This document shows, piece by piece, positions 27,201 through 38,003 of a DNA stretch of 64,000 nucleotides (position 1 is its first letter; every line of letters begins with the position of its first letter). Both the position numbers and the translations under genes were made by a program. The notes beneath the pieces are model-generated. The model had not been told where the DNA came from. It was given only the letters and a program-made list of their open reading frames with translations, and searched no databases. This DNA is from Atopsyche davidsoni (Eukaryota; Arthropoda; Insecta; Trichoptera; Hydrobiosidae): positions 17,708,001-17,772,000 of the forward strand of contig JAILWY010000009.1 of the NCBI GenBank assembly GCA_022113835.1, written 5' to 3'.

Positions 27201-30200
27201 CTTAATATTTAGTTTTAAATATATAAACATTTTAGACGATATGCTAAGTTAAAATATTTAGCAAAATACTTTAGAGAGTGCAATTAACGGGGTTCTTGAA
27301 ACAGAGTTTCACGATTCGCTTCACTTTCGATTTCCGAGTCAACTCCATACTGAAAAAAATGTGTATTTTTACCTGCAAGTTTTCCGTGTCTTTCCATTTA
27401 TTTGATTGTCACTTTATTTTTTCTGTACTGAAAGTTTTTTACAGAATATAAAAAAAATTATAAATTATTTTTATTATTTAAATTACGTTGATAATAATAA
27501 AGTACATTTTTTCAAATATTGAAAATTGATTGAAGAAACTCTCAGAAAAATATAATCATGATTTGTGTGGGATTCAAACCCACATCCCCAAGCTTACATG
27601 GCTTCTTTACACAATACTTTGGGTTAAAAGTCTAGTATTGCAAGTCACACAATATTTAATTGACATAATAAGTACGTTGTTTCACTTATAGGATATGATT
27701 GTTGGAAATTCTTGCTAAGTACCAGTGATTCGTTGGTATAATTGGTAATGCACCGGCTACGTAAGCTTGGGGATGTGGGTTCGAATCCCACACAAATTAC
27801 GATGATATTTTTCTGAGAGTTTCTTTAATCAATTATTAATATAAAAAAAAAATGTACTAAATCATTATCAATCAATAAAACTTGTATAGGCCAAATCGTA
27901 CTTCCTGTGAGACGGTCTTCACAAAAGAAATTCAATATTTTTGACAGAGAGTACTTGGTGGAATTCCATTTTAATATTTTGAGTAAAATACTTGAGTGAT
28001 TTTCCACATGTTCGTTTTTATTTGTGACCGGTTTCGCCAACCTTTCACATTGCCATTATCAAACAGAGTGAGATTTTATATAATAATGAGCAATTAGGTA
28101 AACAATTGATAGAGGAAGAGGTTGTTGAAAAGAGAGAGAGAGTGATTGTCAGGTTGTAAGTTGTTCACAGTGTTCACAAAAATCAATAATATAATTTACG
28201 TTCTTTTTCAAGGTCAAATAAAGTCTTGATGATGTTGAAAAACTCCAATCAAAGTAAATTTATAAAAAAAAACAGAATAAATCTTATCTGTAGACAATAA
28301 TGTATCTAACTTTTGGCATTTAATTTTTTTCTATTGGTGCAGTAGATTTTTCGTAGAATATTTTATAAAAATTATCGAATAATTTGAAAATGGACATATC
28401 AAAGGTCTCATCCTTCTTAGTACGCAATATTTATTTCTCGCAGGTATCGTGGATCAGGCACCGAGATCTGCACATCCTGACGGTGGGCAGCTACACTTAC
28501 ACCTCGGACCAGCGCTTCCAGGCGTCTCACTACAAGGACACGTCTGAGTGGACTTTGCAAGTGAAATGGGCGCAGACGAGGGACGCCGGCATGTACGAGT
28601 GCCAGGTCTCCACGCAGCCAGTCAGGAGCTACTTCGTGTACCTCGCTATAGTTGGTAAGTTGCAAGTAGAAAATCAACCCATTGAAACCACTGAAATACT
28701 CTATCCAAAACGTATCAGGATCACGGTACAGTAAAATTTGTTTTCATTAAAAAATATCCAGTTGTAGGAAAGAATTACGCAATAGTATTTAATGTCTATT
28801 TTTTGGATTGAACGTCAATCAAGTGCGTATTTACTACCCATTACGGGTTTATTATATTATTTTAAGTTTATTATGTTAAAAATGTTCAATTAACGGATGT
28901 GGTTTGTAGGTACAATGGTCAGTACACCGGCCATGTAAGCCTGGGGATGTGGGTTCAAATCCCATACAAATCACGATTTCTTTAATCATCTTCTATGTGT
29001 GAACGTATATGCCTAATCATATTAGTAATAATAGTATTTAAAGCAATGTACGTGCGAGACAAAATAATGAAAACCGACCGATTAGTAGTAACACTTTTTT
29101 GGGAATGCTATTAGCTGAAAAATAAGTCGGTTGTATAATCTTTTTGTGAAGACCGTCACAGTAAGTGCGATTTTGCCTATACAGGTTTTTTGTTTTATTA
29201 TTGATTGATTATGTTTATTTTTTCACACATTGAAAAATGATAAAAGAAAATCTCAAATATCATCATGACTTTTACGGAGTTCGAACCCGCATCCCCAAAG
29301 CTTACATGGCTGGTGCATTCTTAACCAATTATGCTAACGAGTCACTGGTACTTGGCGAAAATTGTTAATAATCATATCTTATGTTTGAAACAACTTGTGT
29401 GACTTGCAATACTAGACTTTTAAACCAAAGTACTGAGTGAAGCTTTTAATCCGATCTGGATATTATTTTTAAAATGTATTTAATATAGCCGGTCATTAAA
29501 TTTTTTTTTTTTTTTCAATTATTATATAAAGTCATAGTGTTTATTTACCGTATGTTTAATTAAGTCTTTATAACAACATTATGAATTTTTTAAATCAAAA
29601 GCAAAAATTCAATTTTTAAAATATTACATCTTTATGATTTTATCGCACAGTTGTTTTTTTTTGGACATATTTTCATCAATCACTGTAGCAATGAAATGTC
29701 ACTGTATTGAATTTAGAGTGAGGTTTATTGTTTCGTTTTCTTGATAAAACACCAATGATTAGGGAAGGATCCACGTCCACTGGGACCACAGCCTCGCTGG
29801 GGTCCCCCACCTCCTCCTCACTGGCCCTCCAGTTCGCTCCATGAAGAGATATACCACACCATGTTTTCTGATCAAGGTGACGGAAAACAATCTGCAACAA
29901 CCTTGAATATAACAACACTACCATACCTTTATAATAACAATAATTACTAATGGGTGTTATTACTAATTGAACAACTTACTAGCACAGGTGTACAATATTT
30001 GCATGTGAAGTGAATTTCTGGGATTTTATAATTTTTACGATTGTGTTTTTATTTTGGTTTACATCCAAAACTGTGATAATTAGCTATTTTTAAACCGTAC
30101 GTTTAACAGATATTTATATCAAATATACAATTTATGAGTATTCAAATGAGTAGTAAATTTATTGTACTTCTTGCATAAACTTTTAAAAAAAATTGTGTAT

Positions 30201-33200
30201 TTCAAACAATGTAACTTATACATTTTATAACTATATTTTTTATAAAAGAAAATCACTTAATTACAGCTAAATGAGGTAATAAAATGAGTAAATAATATTA
30301 AAATTTATATAGTTACTAATAATATTATCAACTGTTAATATTTTTTTTTATCCACGTTAACTCTTAAAGAAAATCGAAAAAGTCACCATCGTTATAACCA
30401 TAATACTTTTATTTAGCTCCTCTACACCAATTTTTTACCAATTTTATGATATCGTATTGTTATATTATGGCATATTATCAGCATGACCCCATTTCAAAGG
30501 ATCTAAAAATTTTAATTTATTATTTGATATAAAAATATATGACGTTAACATTTATTATGCATGCATTTTTCAGTTTTCATTTGTAAAATTAAATTAAATT
30601 TTGTAAATTAATATATCTATAGTATCAAAATAAAAAAGATATAAAAAGTATTAAATGGAATTGGTGAATAAAAGTTAATGGATTTTTTATTGTTTACGGG
30701 TATTGAACTACAAAAAAAATGAATTTTTTGAAAAGATACCTTAGTTAGTTTACATAGTAAGATACTTAGTAAGTTAAGTTTATAATAAAGTCTAATGATA
30801 ATTATTTTTAACAAAAAACCGAGACAGATAGTTTCACCATGTCACAAATAAATGATAAACATGATTAAATTTTTCAATTATTAGTTTCTGAAGCCGTTCC
30901 CATCAAAGATCACAAAAACAAGGCATTGCAAAATAACTGATGGTCGTCTTGAGAATTAACTTTTAAAAGATGAATGTCTCTTTGCCTGCAACTTTATAAC
31001 GTGATTATCTGAGAATTCGAATTTCGTTGAATTCACATTTTCCCCCAGCGGTATTTCAGAATTAATAAATCATCCATAATTTTTATATCTGTCCAATAAT
31101 ACAAAACAATGGAAAATATTTAATGCGACAGACGTATTTCACAAAAGTATAACTCGTTTTTTAAAATAGGGAATCTGTAAAATAAACATACTCTTAAGAT
31201 AAGTAATTTGATTAAATTTAAATAAGTCTAATAAGCAATAACTTTGAAGTAAAATATAAACTTTTTTATGAGTTAAATACTCACAAACCTGTAAGTATTT
31301 TTTTCAGATAAATATAATTACATAGCCGTTAACAAAAATATGAATTTTAAACAGTAAACACGGTGAACAGTTTTTGCATTACACTGCGTTATGGGCCGCA
31401 GTTGCGTGGTTTTATTATAGATTTTTATGAGCATCGTTAACTTGACTGTGAATTCAAATTCGACAGTTAAACTGACTATAAAAAGAGTGTTTCATAAAAG
31501 TCGCAAACTCTCACATAAACTCCGAAATATAAAGGATTTTCCGTTCCATCCATAATAATTTATGACCTTTTGTATACATTCATGAATTCCTTTTGTTTAC
31601 TATATCATAGCCACTTACCTATTGATAGTACTTTTTATAAAAGCATAATGTTTTTATTGTAAACCAATAAAAAACATCGGCTTATTCTTCCTTTTTATTT
31701 CATCCGTTCATATAATATTATATTACTGAATAATTTTGTTATTTTTATTTGTGCTTTGTTTTAACCCCATTTCTATTGATATAAATAAAAAAGTAAAAGA
31801 GTCCTATCTCATACTATTAAAAATATAAGTAAATACATGAAAATAAAATATTTTTCAAATAAATTTATTCGTCTAGAAACAAACCTGGGAATTTTAGATC
31901 ACAAGTTTGTCTTAAAATATTATAAGGACAAATAAACGATTTTTAATATATTTAATTAATTATTATCAACTATCAATTTTTCGCGTTCAACTAAAAAAAA
32001 ATCTTCAAAAACTACTTCATACTTTTAGCTTTTAAGGCTAAAATGATTCGAAGTTCTCAAATGTTTATCATTATTATTATCAAGTATCAAGCTTTTGCTA
32101 CTCAGATTCAAGCAATAAAGAATAACACGACAAGGTCAGCACCTTTAAAAAGAGCAAGATCTGCTTGAGGGTGGCAACCTAACAAGTTGCCGAAACGAGT
32201 CTATGGTCTAGTGAATATCTCTATTAGCTATATTATTGCACGTGTTCTACTAGATCAGATGTTATTTATTATTAGTTTGAAGTCATAATACAACTTATGT
32301 ATTATTTTATAAAAAAAATATTTTTATGAAATGTAATTTAACATTATAATTTTTAATCGGATTCCGGTTAATTTATTAATATTCTCAATTCGGTGCAATC
32401 CACACAATGGTATTATTCTGATATCAATTAGTGCAATTCGTGTTAAGTACATTAACACTGAGTTTGGTCTCTCATTAATAATTAGGTTTATAATTCTAAC
32501 CAAAGGGATGTTAGTAGTCGCCAGTACAATTTATTAGTCAGGGGCGTGCAGTGAGTTTTGAGATAAGCAATTTACAGCAGATATTTAAAATTATGCGGGT
32601 TTCGCTGTTAAAAGTAGGTTCACTTCTAAACGATTTGTATTTTTATCATTCGCGCACGTCAAACCATTGAGTGATCATCACAGAAATAAATGATAACTGG
32701 GAAGGTTTGCAGAGTAAAAAAAATAATTGGACATATCCAATAAAGTAGAAATTTTTACTTTGAAACCTTTCTTTTAATAAATTTTAATTAAAAAATTGAA
32801 AACCTTTTTGCTAGTATGTATTTTTAATGCATTTTAATTTTTTTTATATAATTAATATTAAGGGGAAATAAACACACAATGTAACAACGTAAAATGCGCT
32901 GGATAGCAAGTTTTTTTTAACCGGTTCACCAAAATCTTTAATTTAACGGCCATTTAAATTTAATACCTGATAATTTAAGTCAAATTTTAATTTTACTGCT
33001 ACAATTTTTTTATTTATTATATACACTTGCGCGTATTTTTTATCAATATTGTATTTAAAAAATACTTATAATTATATCTTTATAATTGTTACGTTTCTAC
33101 ATTTGTTACTTGGTTGAGATTGTTTTACATCAACGTTTATATATTTTTTTCTGTTTAAAATTTATCTTATGAACTTCAAAGTATTCATGACTGGTTGACC

Positions 33201-36200
33201 TGGTTATTGACCAAAACCAAATATTGAAACTCGTGATCATTATTCCTCTTTGGACGTTTATAGAAATCATCGAATCCATACATAATTTTAAAAAAATAGA
33301 CAGATAATATATAATTGTTCAAGGTTAGTAATAGATTATAAGAACGGGCCACCCCTGCCATTAGTAGACTCACATTAGTATGTAAATCACTGCTTTTAAT
33401 ATTTATACCGTCAGTATCATCGATTCAGTTTCGAGTAAGCTAACAATTCCACAGCTCAAGTCAATATAAACAACATAGCCAATAAGCACGGTGTGTACAT
33501 TTCAGTTTTCAATACTTCATCAATATTGTTTTGTTTAAAGTTTGTGTATGATCTGTTTTCGTTTTACCAGTATTATTCACAGTAACCTATTTACTACTAA
33601 AAAAAACCTAACTGTATGAATTAATAATTTTCATTTTACTATAAATGTATTGTCTAAAATTTATTTTCACAAACTTTTTCAGCACCAAAAAAGTCTTACT
33701 CTCAAACTGAAATGTACTTTGTATTTTTGTAATCAGTTCTGTTTTATTTTTATAATAATTAGAACTGTTTATTTAAATTTATTTCCACCTGTATTAAAAT
33801 AAAATAAACGACATTTTATTGATATCGGGAATGTATGTAAGGATTTTTAAGGTATTTACGACATATTCAAATTACTTGTTAGATTGAACAAAATTGTTGA
33901 ATCTGGCAACTAATGCCATAAATAACAGTAAGAGCTGTTAATTGTAGAAACTGGTAGTAATAAAAGCAGATGTCCCAATGAATTCTTGGATTTTATTTGT
34001 TTTTAATTAGTAAATATCTAATAATTATATTTTTCAGAGCGTTATATATACTAATATTTAATATTTTGTTACAATTTCTTCTAGTATCCGAGGCAATATT
34101 ATGTAAAACATGTTTTTTGAGATGCACAATATTAACCAAATATTTTTTTGAGTTTGTGTTTTTTTTTTTTTAATTTTTTTAACCGTAGGAATACGCCTGA
34201 ACTTTTATATACTTACTAACGAATTTTTTTGGTATTGAAAGGAATCAGTCCAAACTGAAAATTAATGTTTTTTGTACTTTTAAAGCAGTGCCTACAGCCA
34301 CAATCCTTGGAGGACCAGACCTACACGTGGACAAGGGTAGTACCATCAATCTCACCTGCACGATCAAGTTTAGTCCAGAGCCACCCGCGAACATCTTTTG
34401 GCATCACCAAGACGAGGTGAGTATTAAATACAGGTGTACAATCATATTATGAAAACACACAATAGCCAAATTGCTATAAAATAGCGATTGATAATCGTTT
34501 TTGGTATTCTGTATGAAAAAGCCTTTGTAAGATGAATCAAAAAGCTGAAAGATAACGTCTTTATCTTAAACTGTGCACGCTGTTGCTTTCTGCAAATTTG
34601 TCGAAATAATTATAAGAAGCTTTGAGTAGTTATTTGTGTTTGTGAAAAAAATAATATTTTATGGGTGGAAGTGCTCATAGTAAAAATACTTGTAATCTCC
34701 TAGCCATTCTGCTATTTGCGTTTATAAGTACCATTAATTATTTGTATTAAAATAAATTGAAAACCAGTTTCTTTAATAGGCAAATAAATGTCAAGTAAAT
34801 ATCACAGCACATCCACATTGATATGCTCACAAAAATATGTTTATTAACATTTAAACTTAGTAATATATTAAAATCTTAATTTCGTGATTATAAAATTCTA
34901 TTAAATTAAGAATATTTAAATAAATGTCTTAAATGGCGTTTTTCATTGTAAAGTAAAACAAAGCATTTAAAGAATTTCAAACGTTTAAGAACCTCATTAT
35001 CTTAGGCAATTTATTTTAATACACTTATCTTATTAAAAAAGCTCAGTGGTCCCCGAGATGAAGATAAAAAGATTTCTGAAAGTTGGACGTTGGAGTGTCA
35101 GGAGCTACCTGGCCTGCGCTGAAAAAGAGGCGAGTGAAATTAAAGCACCTCCTGAAAGTTCGCGACCAAAAAAACCCATTCGAAAGTTTAAGTGCTCCGA
35201 GGAAGTCTTCCGTCCCAATCAGTTTCTTCTGCTAGGGCCAAAGCTTAACCTGAAAACCCAATGTAATGCAAGAGTCATAATGAAAATGGATAATGGAGCT
35301 TCGAAGTACGTACTCAGAGTTCATATCGAAATAATAAAATCTGATGTCGTCGTTACTTTTTATTTTTAAACTATTATTCGTGGTTTGTTACCCTACGTGA
35401 TTTTTTTGTGTGTATCTGTTTTCGATAGAACGGATCAGATTTTTAATATCACTTCTGAAATAAACGTGAATGTCGCTTGCGTGTTAGTAATATAAACACC
35501 ATTCTACTGTGCGAATTACTGAAATGGGTTTAATTAAAAAGATTTCAGATTCAGAATGTAAGAGCAATTATTTTAGAAATCCAATGAAACGAACAACAGA
35601 AGCATGTTTTGTTTGTATTAAAAAAAAGCACGATTACATAATTGTCAATTATCAGTAAAAAGCGAATTCAATATACTTATAGTACTGTTTAGTAAATTAA
35701 ATATTGTATTCCAACGTTTTCATACCGGGACCAAAACAATGCAGCACAACACCCAAAAAATCTTAATATCATCTTTTACAACCGCTACAACATCTTGCGA
35801 ACACATTCTTTCCTTTTCAATACACTTGAATGATGAAAAATCATTTTTATCATTGAGTTTATTTCACAGACCATAAGCTTAGACTCTTCTCGCGGTGGGA
35901 TTGCTGTGGTGACAGAAAAGGGGGAGATTACCACATCTCGCCTGCTGATCCAGAATGCAGACTTGGCTGACTCCGGGATGTACTCCTGCAGCCCTTCCAA
36001 TGCTGACGAGGCCAGTGTTAGAGTCCACGTCCTCAATGGTACGAATATTATCTTTAAATATAAACCAATCCATGATTTTTAATTCAAATGTCAAGTATTT
36101 TCCTCAAAAATATTAAAATAGAATTCCACCATGTACTCTCTGTCAAAAATATTGAATTTCTCAAATGTTTGTATCAACTCAATGATTTCAATAGAATATA

Positions 36201-38003
36201 ATTTCTTAGTAAAATTTGTTTTTTTTTGGGTGTACTTTTGTTAACAAAACAATCCTTATTTATCAGGATTTTAATATATAAAAAAAAAACAGTAATGTCT
36301 CAGTACTTCAAATAAATATAGACAAAAGAAACAATGAAAAATTGTAAATACTCAATTAATTTCTTATTTCTTATTGTTATCCTACAATTTTTTTTCAATG
36401 CTAATATTGTATACAATTTCATTTTTAAAATAACAGAATTTTTTATTTTATTTTATTTGGTATACTTTTTAATATTTACTAAAATCTAAAAGTTCACTCA
36501 CCCCATTGGCTACCCGCCAGCTTTGCTTTACCCCGTCCCCTGAATTCCACGACCTTCTTCCTCGAACATCTGTCATCACTAATCAGTTACCTACCCTTTA
36601 CCTCACCCTACACTGCTACTACTTCTATTAAATACAGCTTTCCGTTTCATACCCTAACAATTACAATACCTTTTCAGCCTCGATAGTACATTCTGGAATG
36701 TAATCTCGCAGAATAAGAGGAATTGATTTATACCTTGTCTAACTCTGCGTTAATTTATATAACCTTATTTTACATATATTAGAGTTTTTAATATGTAAAA
36801 TAATTGATTTTCTGAAAGTTTTTTTTTCGTAGGATTTATTTAACCAAGAACTTTTTTTATTTATGGTGCCTCTTTAACATAAATACAAGAAAAAATTACC
36901 TTAAAAACTTAAAAAACTTTTTATTGAAATTCTTATTTATATTTTATACAAAAATATAACAAAAAAATACGACATACAATAGAAAATTTGAATGTTATTA
37001 TTAACTTAAATATTTTTGACTGAAATTACTAAGTGGATTCTATTGTGATTATAAAGAAAATAATATTCTTACTTTTTTTTAATTTGTGGCTACCAATTTG
37101 GGCAACATCCATGGATCCCAGAGGATGCCAACCAAGCCTCTTGGCAAAACCATTAGGACCAAATAAAATCAACTCAGAGGATTACATATTCCTTTTTTTA
37201 ACAAAGATTAGAAATAGCCGCTTTTAATTTAAATAAAATTAAAATTATACCAATTCACACCTAAGTTTTGTAACTTTTGATTCAAAACTTTGAATTAAAG
37301 TTAGGTTTTTGAAAGGTATATAATATGAGTTATGAACAAAACGCAAAGAGATTGCAAAAGTACTTTTTATTTTGCACTCTTCTAATCTGGAACGAAGATT
37401 GCTGATAACACGCTGACACATAGCCATCGATATTGCTGCTATTTCTGACCTGATGTTTTGTTTCAATGCTGTTGAATTATTTTCATAAACCCTACTTTTA
37501 AGGTATCCCCATACGAAATATTCAAGAGGGCTAAGGTCGGGGCTTCTGGGAGGACAATTGATGTTACCTCTACGTGAAATGACCTTCTAGGGAAAAAATC
37601 GTTTACAGCTTCAATTGATTAATTAGATGTATGGCAAGTGAGCTTGTTGGAATCACGTTCTTGAGTTAAAACCTTGAAACTCCTGCAACTCTGGGCCAAA
37701 AAAATTTCGCAGCATATCGCAATAACGGTCACCAAAACATATACCCAAATACCTGATATTCTTTTTGGATAGCCTATATCTCATCGGTTTCGATCAATGC
37801 GTAATCATCGTGATCTCTTAGCCTGTTCAGTATTCTTGCTTGTCGCTATTAGTACAAACAGTGGTTCCGTTCCAGAAGAGATGCCCGCGGCCATGCAGAC
37901 AGGAAGTGCCGGCCACCCGAGCAGCGCGCGCAACATCCTTCAGCTGATGGTTCTGTCCGCCCTTTACTGGCATCTCTCCCTGCGCCTGCAGTTGTCGAGG
38001 TGA
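24086..38003 (+). CDS. dpr6: Dpr-family (Dpr6-like) two-Ig cell-surface protein, spliced, 5' end missing
   Basis: Five exons join in frame (borders 24086-24279, 28444-28654, 34286-34416, 35870-36038, 37876-38003; intron phases 0, 1, 0, 1) into about 276 residues ending at TGA. Seen: two Ig folds, each with a Cys pair and core Trp, three N-glycosylation sequons (NVS, NKT, NLT), and family motifs WIRHRDLHILTVG, YTYTSDQRFQ, VPTATILGGPDLHVDKGS and NADLADSG. Known: Dprs are neuronal surface Ig proteins that bind DIP partners through Ig1 and help specify synaptic pairing. Inferred: the first exon enters at phase 1, so at least one upstream exon (start codon, signal peptide) lies further left or outside the window. 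The Dpr6 assignment rests on remembered motifs and could instead be Dpr10 or a related paralogue; family membership is firm. Introns of 4.2, 5.6, 1.5 and 1.8 kb carry transposon remnants. Confidence 0.93.
24311..24349 (+). repeat. Solo mariner-type terminal repeat in dpr intron
   Basis: GTGTCCAAACAGAGTATCGG and the following GTATTTGTTAGTTCAGTA match the left terminal repeat of the element starting at 24573. It lies in the same orientation 31 bp after the exon A donor. No partner end is nearby. Confidence 0.75.
24573..25125 (-). mobile_element. Internally deleted IS630-Tc1-mariner element
   Basis: Inverted ends are TATAGGATGTCCAAAAAGAG at the left and the complement GCTTTTTGAACACCCTATA at the right, each followed internally by the TATCGGGTATTTGTT motif; both ends abut TA, the usual target. 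The right terminal repeat runs straight into the middle of the transposase frame on the minus strand, so the 5' half of the gene is deleted. Confidence 0.88.
24687..25085 (-). pseudogene. Tc1/mariner-type transposase, C-terminal half
   Basis: The minus-strand frame encodes the end of a DDE/D transposase: a WFQQDH motif with the second catalytic Asp, then NWPPRSPDLSPLDYFVWG with the third, 37 residues apart, a spacing reported for the DD37D (maT-like) branch. A RLEECQQR tail follows. The first catalytic Asp and DNA-binding domain are absent and the upstream part of the frame only reads the terminal repeat. The frame is intact for about 130 codons, so the copy is fairly young or was mobilised in this deleted form. 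Located in the dpr intron, antisense. Confidence 0.88.
25126..27487. other. dpr intron sequence, AT-rich
   Basis: No coding feature. A short GC-rich patch at 25380-25490 includes the palindrome TGGCGCCA and may be regulatory. Confidence 0.5.
27500..27860. mobile_element. F2 element, head-to-head pair of tRNA-like segments
   Basis: A minus-strand tRNA-like half (27555-27605, complement of GGGTTTGAATCCCAC) faces a plus-strand full tRNA-like segment (about 27727-27803) with box-A-like TGGTATAATTGGTAATG and box B GGTTCGAATCC. Tails ATATTTTTCTGAGAGTTTCT occur in inverted orientation at the two ends. The segment between them matches the interior of other F2 copies. Confidence 0.85.
27861..27928 (-). 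repeat. Outer unit of the F2 family (GAAGACCGTC motif)
   Basis: Complement of TTTTGTGAAGACCGTCTCAC, then a segment with CCTATACA and ATTGATTGATAATGATT. The same unit occurs plus-strand at about 29143-29212 and 38150-38215, each time beside an F2 element, so it is an optional outer arm of that family. Confidence 0.8.
27929..28160. repeat. F1 element, left arm only
   Basis: From TTCAATATTTTTGACAGAGA through GTGACCGGTTTCGCCAACC and ATTTTATATAATAATGAGCA to GTGATTGTCAGGTTGTAAG. This is the long form of the arm, as in the 5853-6668 element, with no right partner. It inserts directly beside the F2 outer unit, about 280 bp upstream of dpr exon B. Confidence 0.85.
28444..28654 (+). CDS. dpr6: dpr exon B: second half of Ig1
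   Basis: The acceptor TTTCTCGCAG precedes 28444 and the donor GTTG|GTAAGT follows 28654; phase is 0 in and 1 out. It encodes VSWIRHRDLHILTVGSYTYT with the Ig1 core Trp, then SDQRFQASHYKDTSEWTLQV, KWAQTRDAG and the YECQVS motif with the second Ig1 cysteine, then STQPVRSYF. In the known Dpr-DIP structures the CC'FG face of Ig1, which this exon supplies, forms the partner interface. High GC at third codon positions contrasts with flanking introns. Confidence 0.95.
28791..28870 (+). repeat. F3 unit (GGATTGAACGT), left arm
   Basis: GTCTATTTTTTGGATTGAAC and the following CAAGTGCGTATTTAC, TTACGGGTTTATTATATTAT match the unit at 43097-43164 almost base for base. It sits just upstream of an F2 tRNA-like segment, the same order as at 43097. 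Confidence 0.8.
28897..29029 (+). mobile_element. F2 element, 3' half with tRNA-like segment
   Basis: Contains the tRNA-like GGATGTGGGTTCAAATCCCA T-arm and the F2 tail, ending in the family terminus CCTAATCATATTAGTAA. The 5' inverted end is missing; F3 sequence lies just upstream. Confidence 0.75.
29143..29470 (-). mobile_element. F2 element with outer unit
   Basis: The outer unit (29143-29212) is followed by TTTTTTCACACATTG and the minus-strand tRNA-like segment (complement of GGGTTCGAACTCC, 29275-29290, and box A complement CCAATTATGCTA near 29325). Body sequence follows in F2 order up to about 29470. Confidence 0.8.
29471..34285. other. dpr intron sequence, AT-rich
   Basis: Mostly featureless. 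A GC-rich patch at 29750-29860 has open frames on both strands with unusually GC-rich third positions but no recognisable domain. A hammerhead-core-like motif lies at 32164-32196 (+). GGGGCGTGCAGTG at about 32543 matches the CAGTGGCGTGCA repeat motif. Confidence 0.5.
34286..34416 (+). CDS. dpr6: dpr exon C: Ig1-Ig2 junction and first half of Ig2
   Basis: Enters at phase 1 and leaves at phase 0 (GAG|GTGAGT). It encodes PTATILGGPDLHVDKGS, INLTCTIKF with the first Ig2 cysteine and an N-glycosylation sequon, and SPEPPANIFWHH with the core Trp. The acceptor is a tandem AAGCAG: use of the second AG (exon start 34289) keeps the frame and removes one residue, so two proteins differing by one residue at the interdomain junction are possible. 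The following open frame is closed by intron stops. Confidence 0.93.
35046..35369 (+). other. Unrecognised 107-codon open frame in dpr intron
   Basis: A GC-richer segment between exons C and D is open for 107 codons, Lys/Arg/Pro-rich in the middle (ESSRPKKPIRKFK). No domain, signal peptide or splice context is recognised and its start is arbitrary. It may be a transposon remnant or chance. No function is assigned. Confidence 0.25.
35870..36038 (+). CDS. dpr6: dpr exon D: second half of Ig2
   Basis: Acceptor TTTATTTCACAG before 35870; donor ATG|GTACGA after 36038; phase 0 in, phase 1 out. It encodes TISLDSSRGGIAVVTEKGE, TTSRLLIQNADLADSG, MYSCSPSNAD with the second Ig2 cysteine, and ASVRVHVLN. 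These are strongly typical of the Dpr second Ig domain. The first residues (TISLD) differ from the usual VINYD of the family. About 50 bp past the donor lies a 70-bp fragment of the F1 palindromic repeat. Confidence 0.95.
36091..36160. repeat. F1 fragment just after dpr exon D
   Basis: Right-arm outer end only: TCAAGTATTTTCCTCAAAAA to CCACCATGTACTCTCTGTC and AAAAATATTGAATTTC. It starts 52 bp after the donor. Confidence 0.8.
36161..37368. other. dpr intron sequence, AT-rich
   Basis: No feature recognised apart from a GC-richer patch at 36490-36620 and a short one at 37095-37185. Neither contains a supportable exon. Confidence 0.5.
37369..37776 (-). pseudogene. Second Tc1/mariner-type transposase remnant
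   Basis: Same family as the element at 24573: it shares CACTCTTCTAATCTGGAACG, GATAACACGCTGACACATAG, TTCTGACCTGATG, and AGAGGGCTAAGGTCGGGGCT, and ends in a decayed terminal repeat (CTTTTTGGATAGCCTATA). The frame is broken by several indels. The left terminal repeat is missing. It ends 99 bp before dpr exon E. Confidence 0.85.
37876..38003 (+). CDS. dpr6: dpr exon E: C-terminal tail and stop
   Basis: The start was chosen at CCGTTCCAG|AA because phase 1 from exon D then gives EEMPAAMQTGSAG, aligning with the family's usual GEHPAAMQT motif right after the second Ig domain. The remaining 25 or so residues include a moderately hydrophobic run (LQLMVLSALYWHLSL) that fits a membrane-attachment or GPI signal tail, followed by a short basic end and TGA at 38001-38003. 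The stop lies inside a perfect CRE-like octamer TGACGTCA. A weaker upstream AG (37860) would put the tail out of frame. Confidence 0.8.

Noticed and set aside
27727..27803. Functional tRNA gene
   Set aside because: Box A and B are recognisable, but stems have mismatches, the anticodon arm is degraded and the same segment recurs in a repeat family; treated as tRNA-like repeat instead.
28417..28677. Minus-strand frame over dpr exon B
   Set aside because: Antisense shadow of the true exon, which has matching splice sites and family motifs on the + strand.
37797..37875. ATG at 37797 as an independent start (hydrophobic leader-like peptide before the dpr tail)
   Set aside because: The sequence resembles a short signal peptide, but phase and the PAAMQT motif show the downstream part is the last dpr exon; the upstream part is intron.
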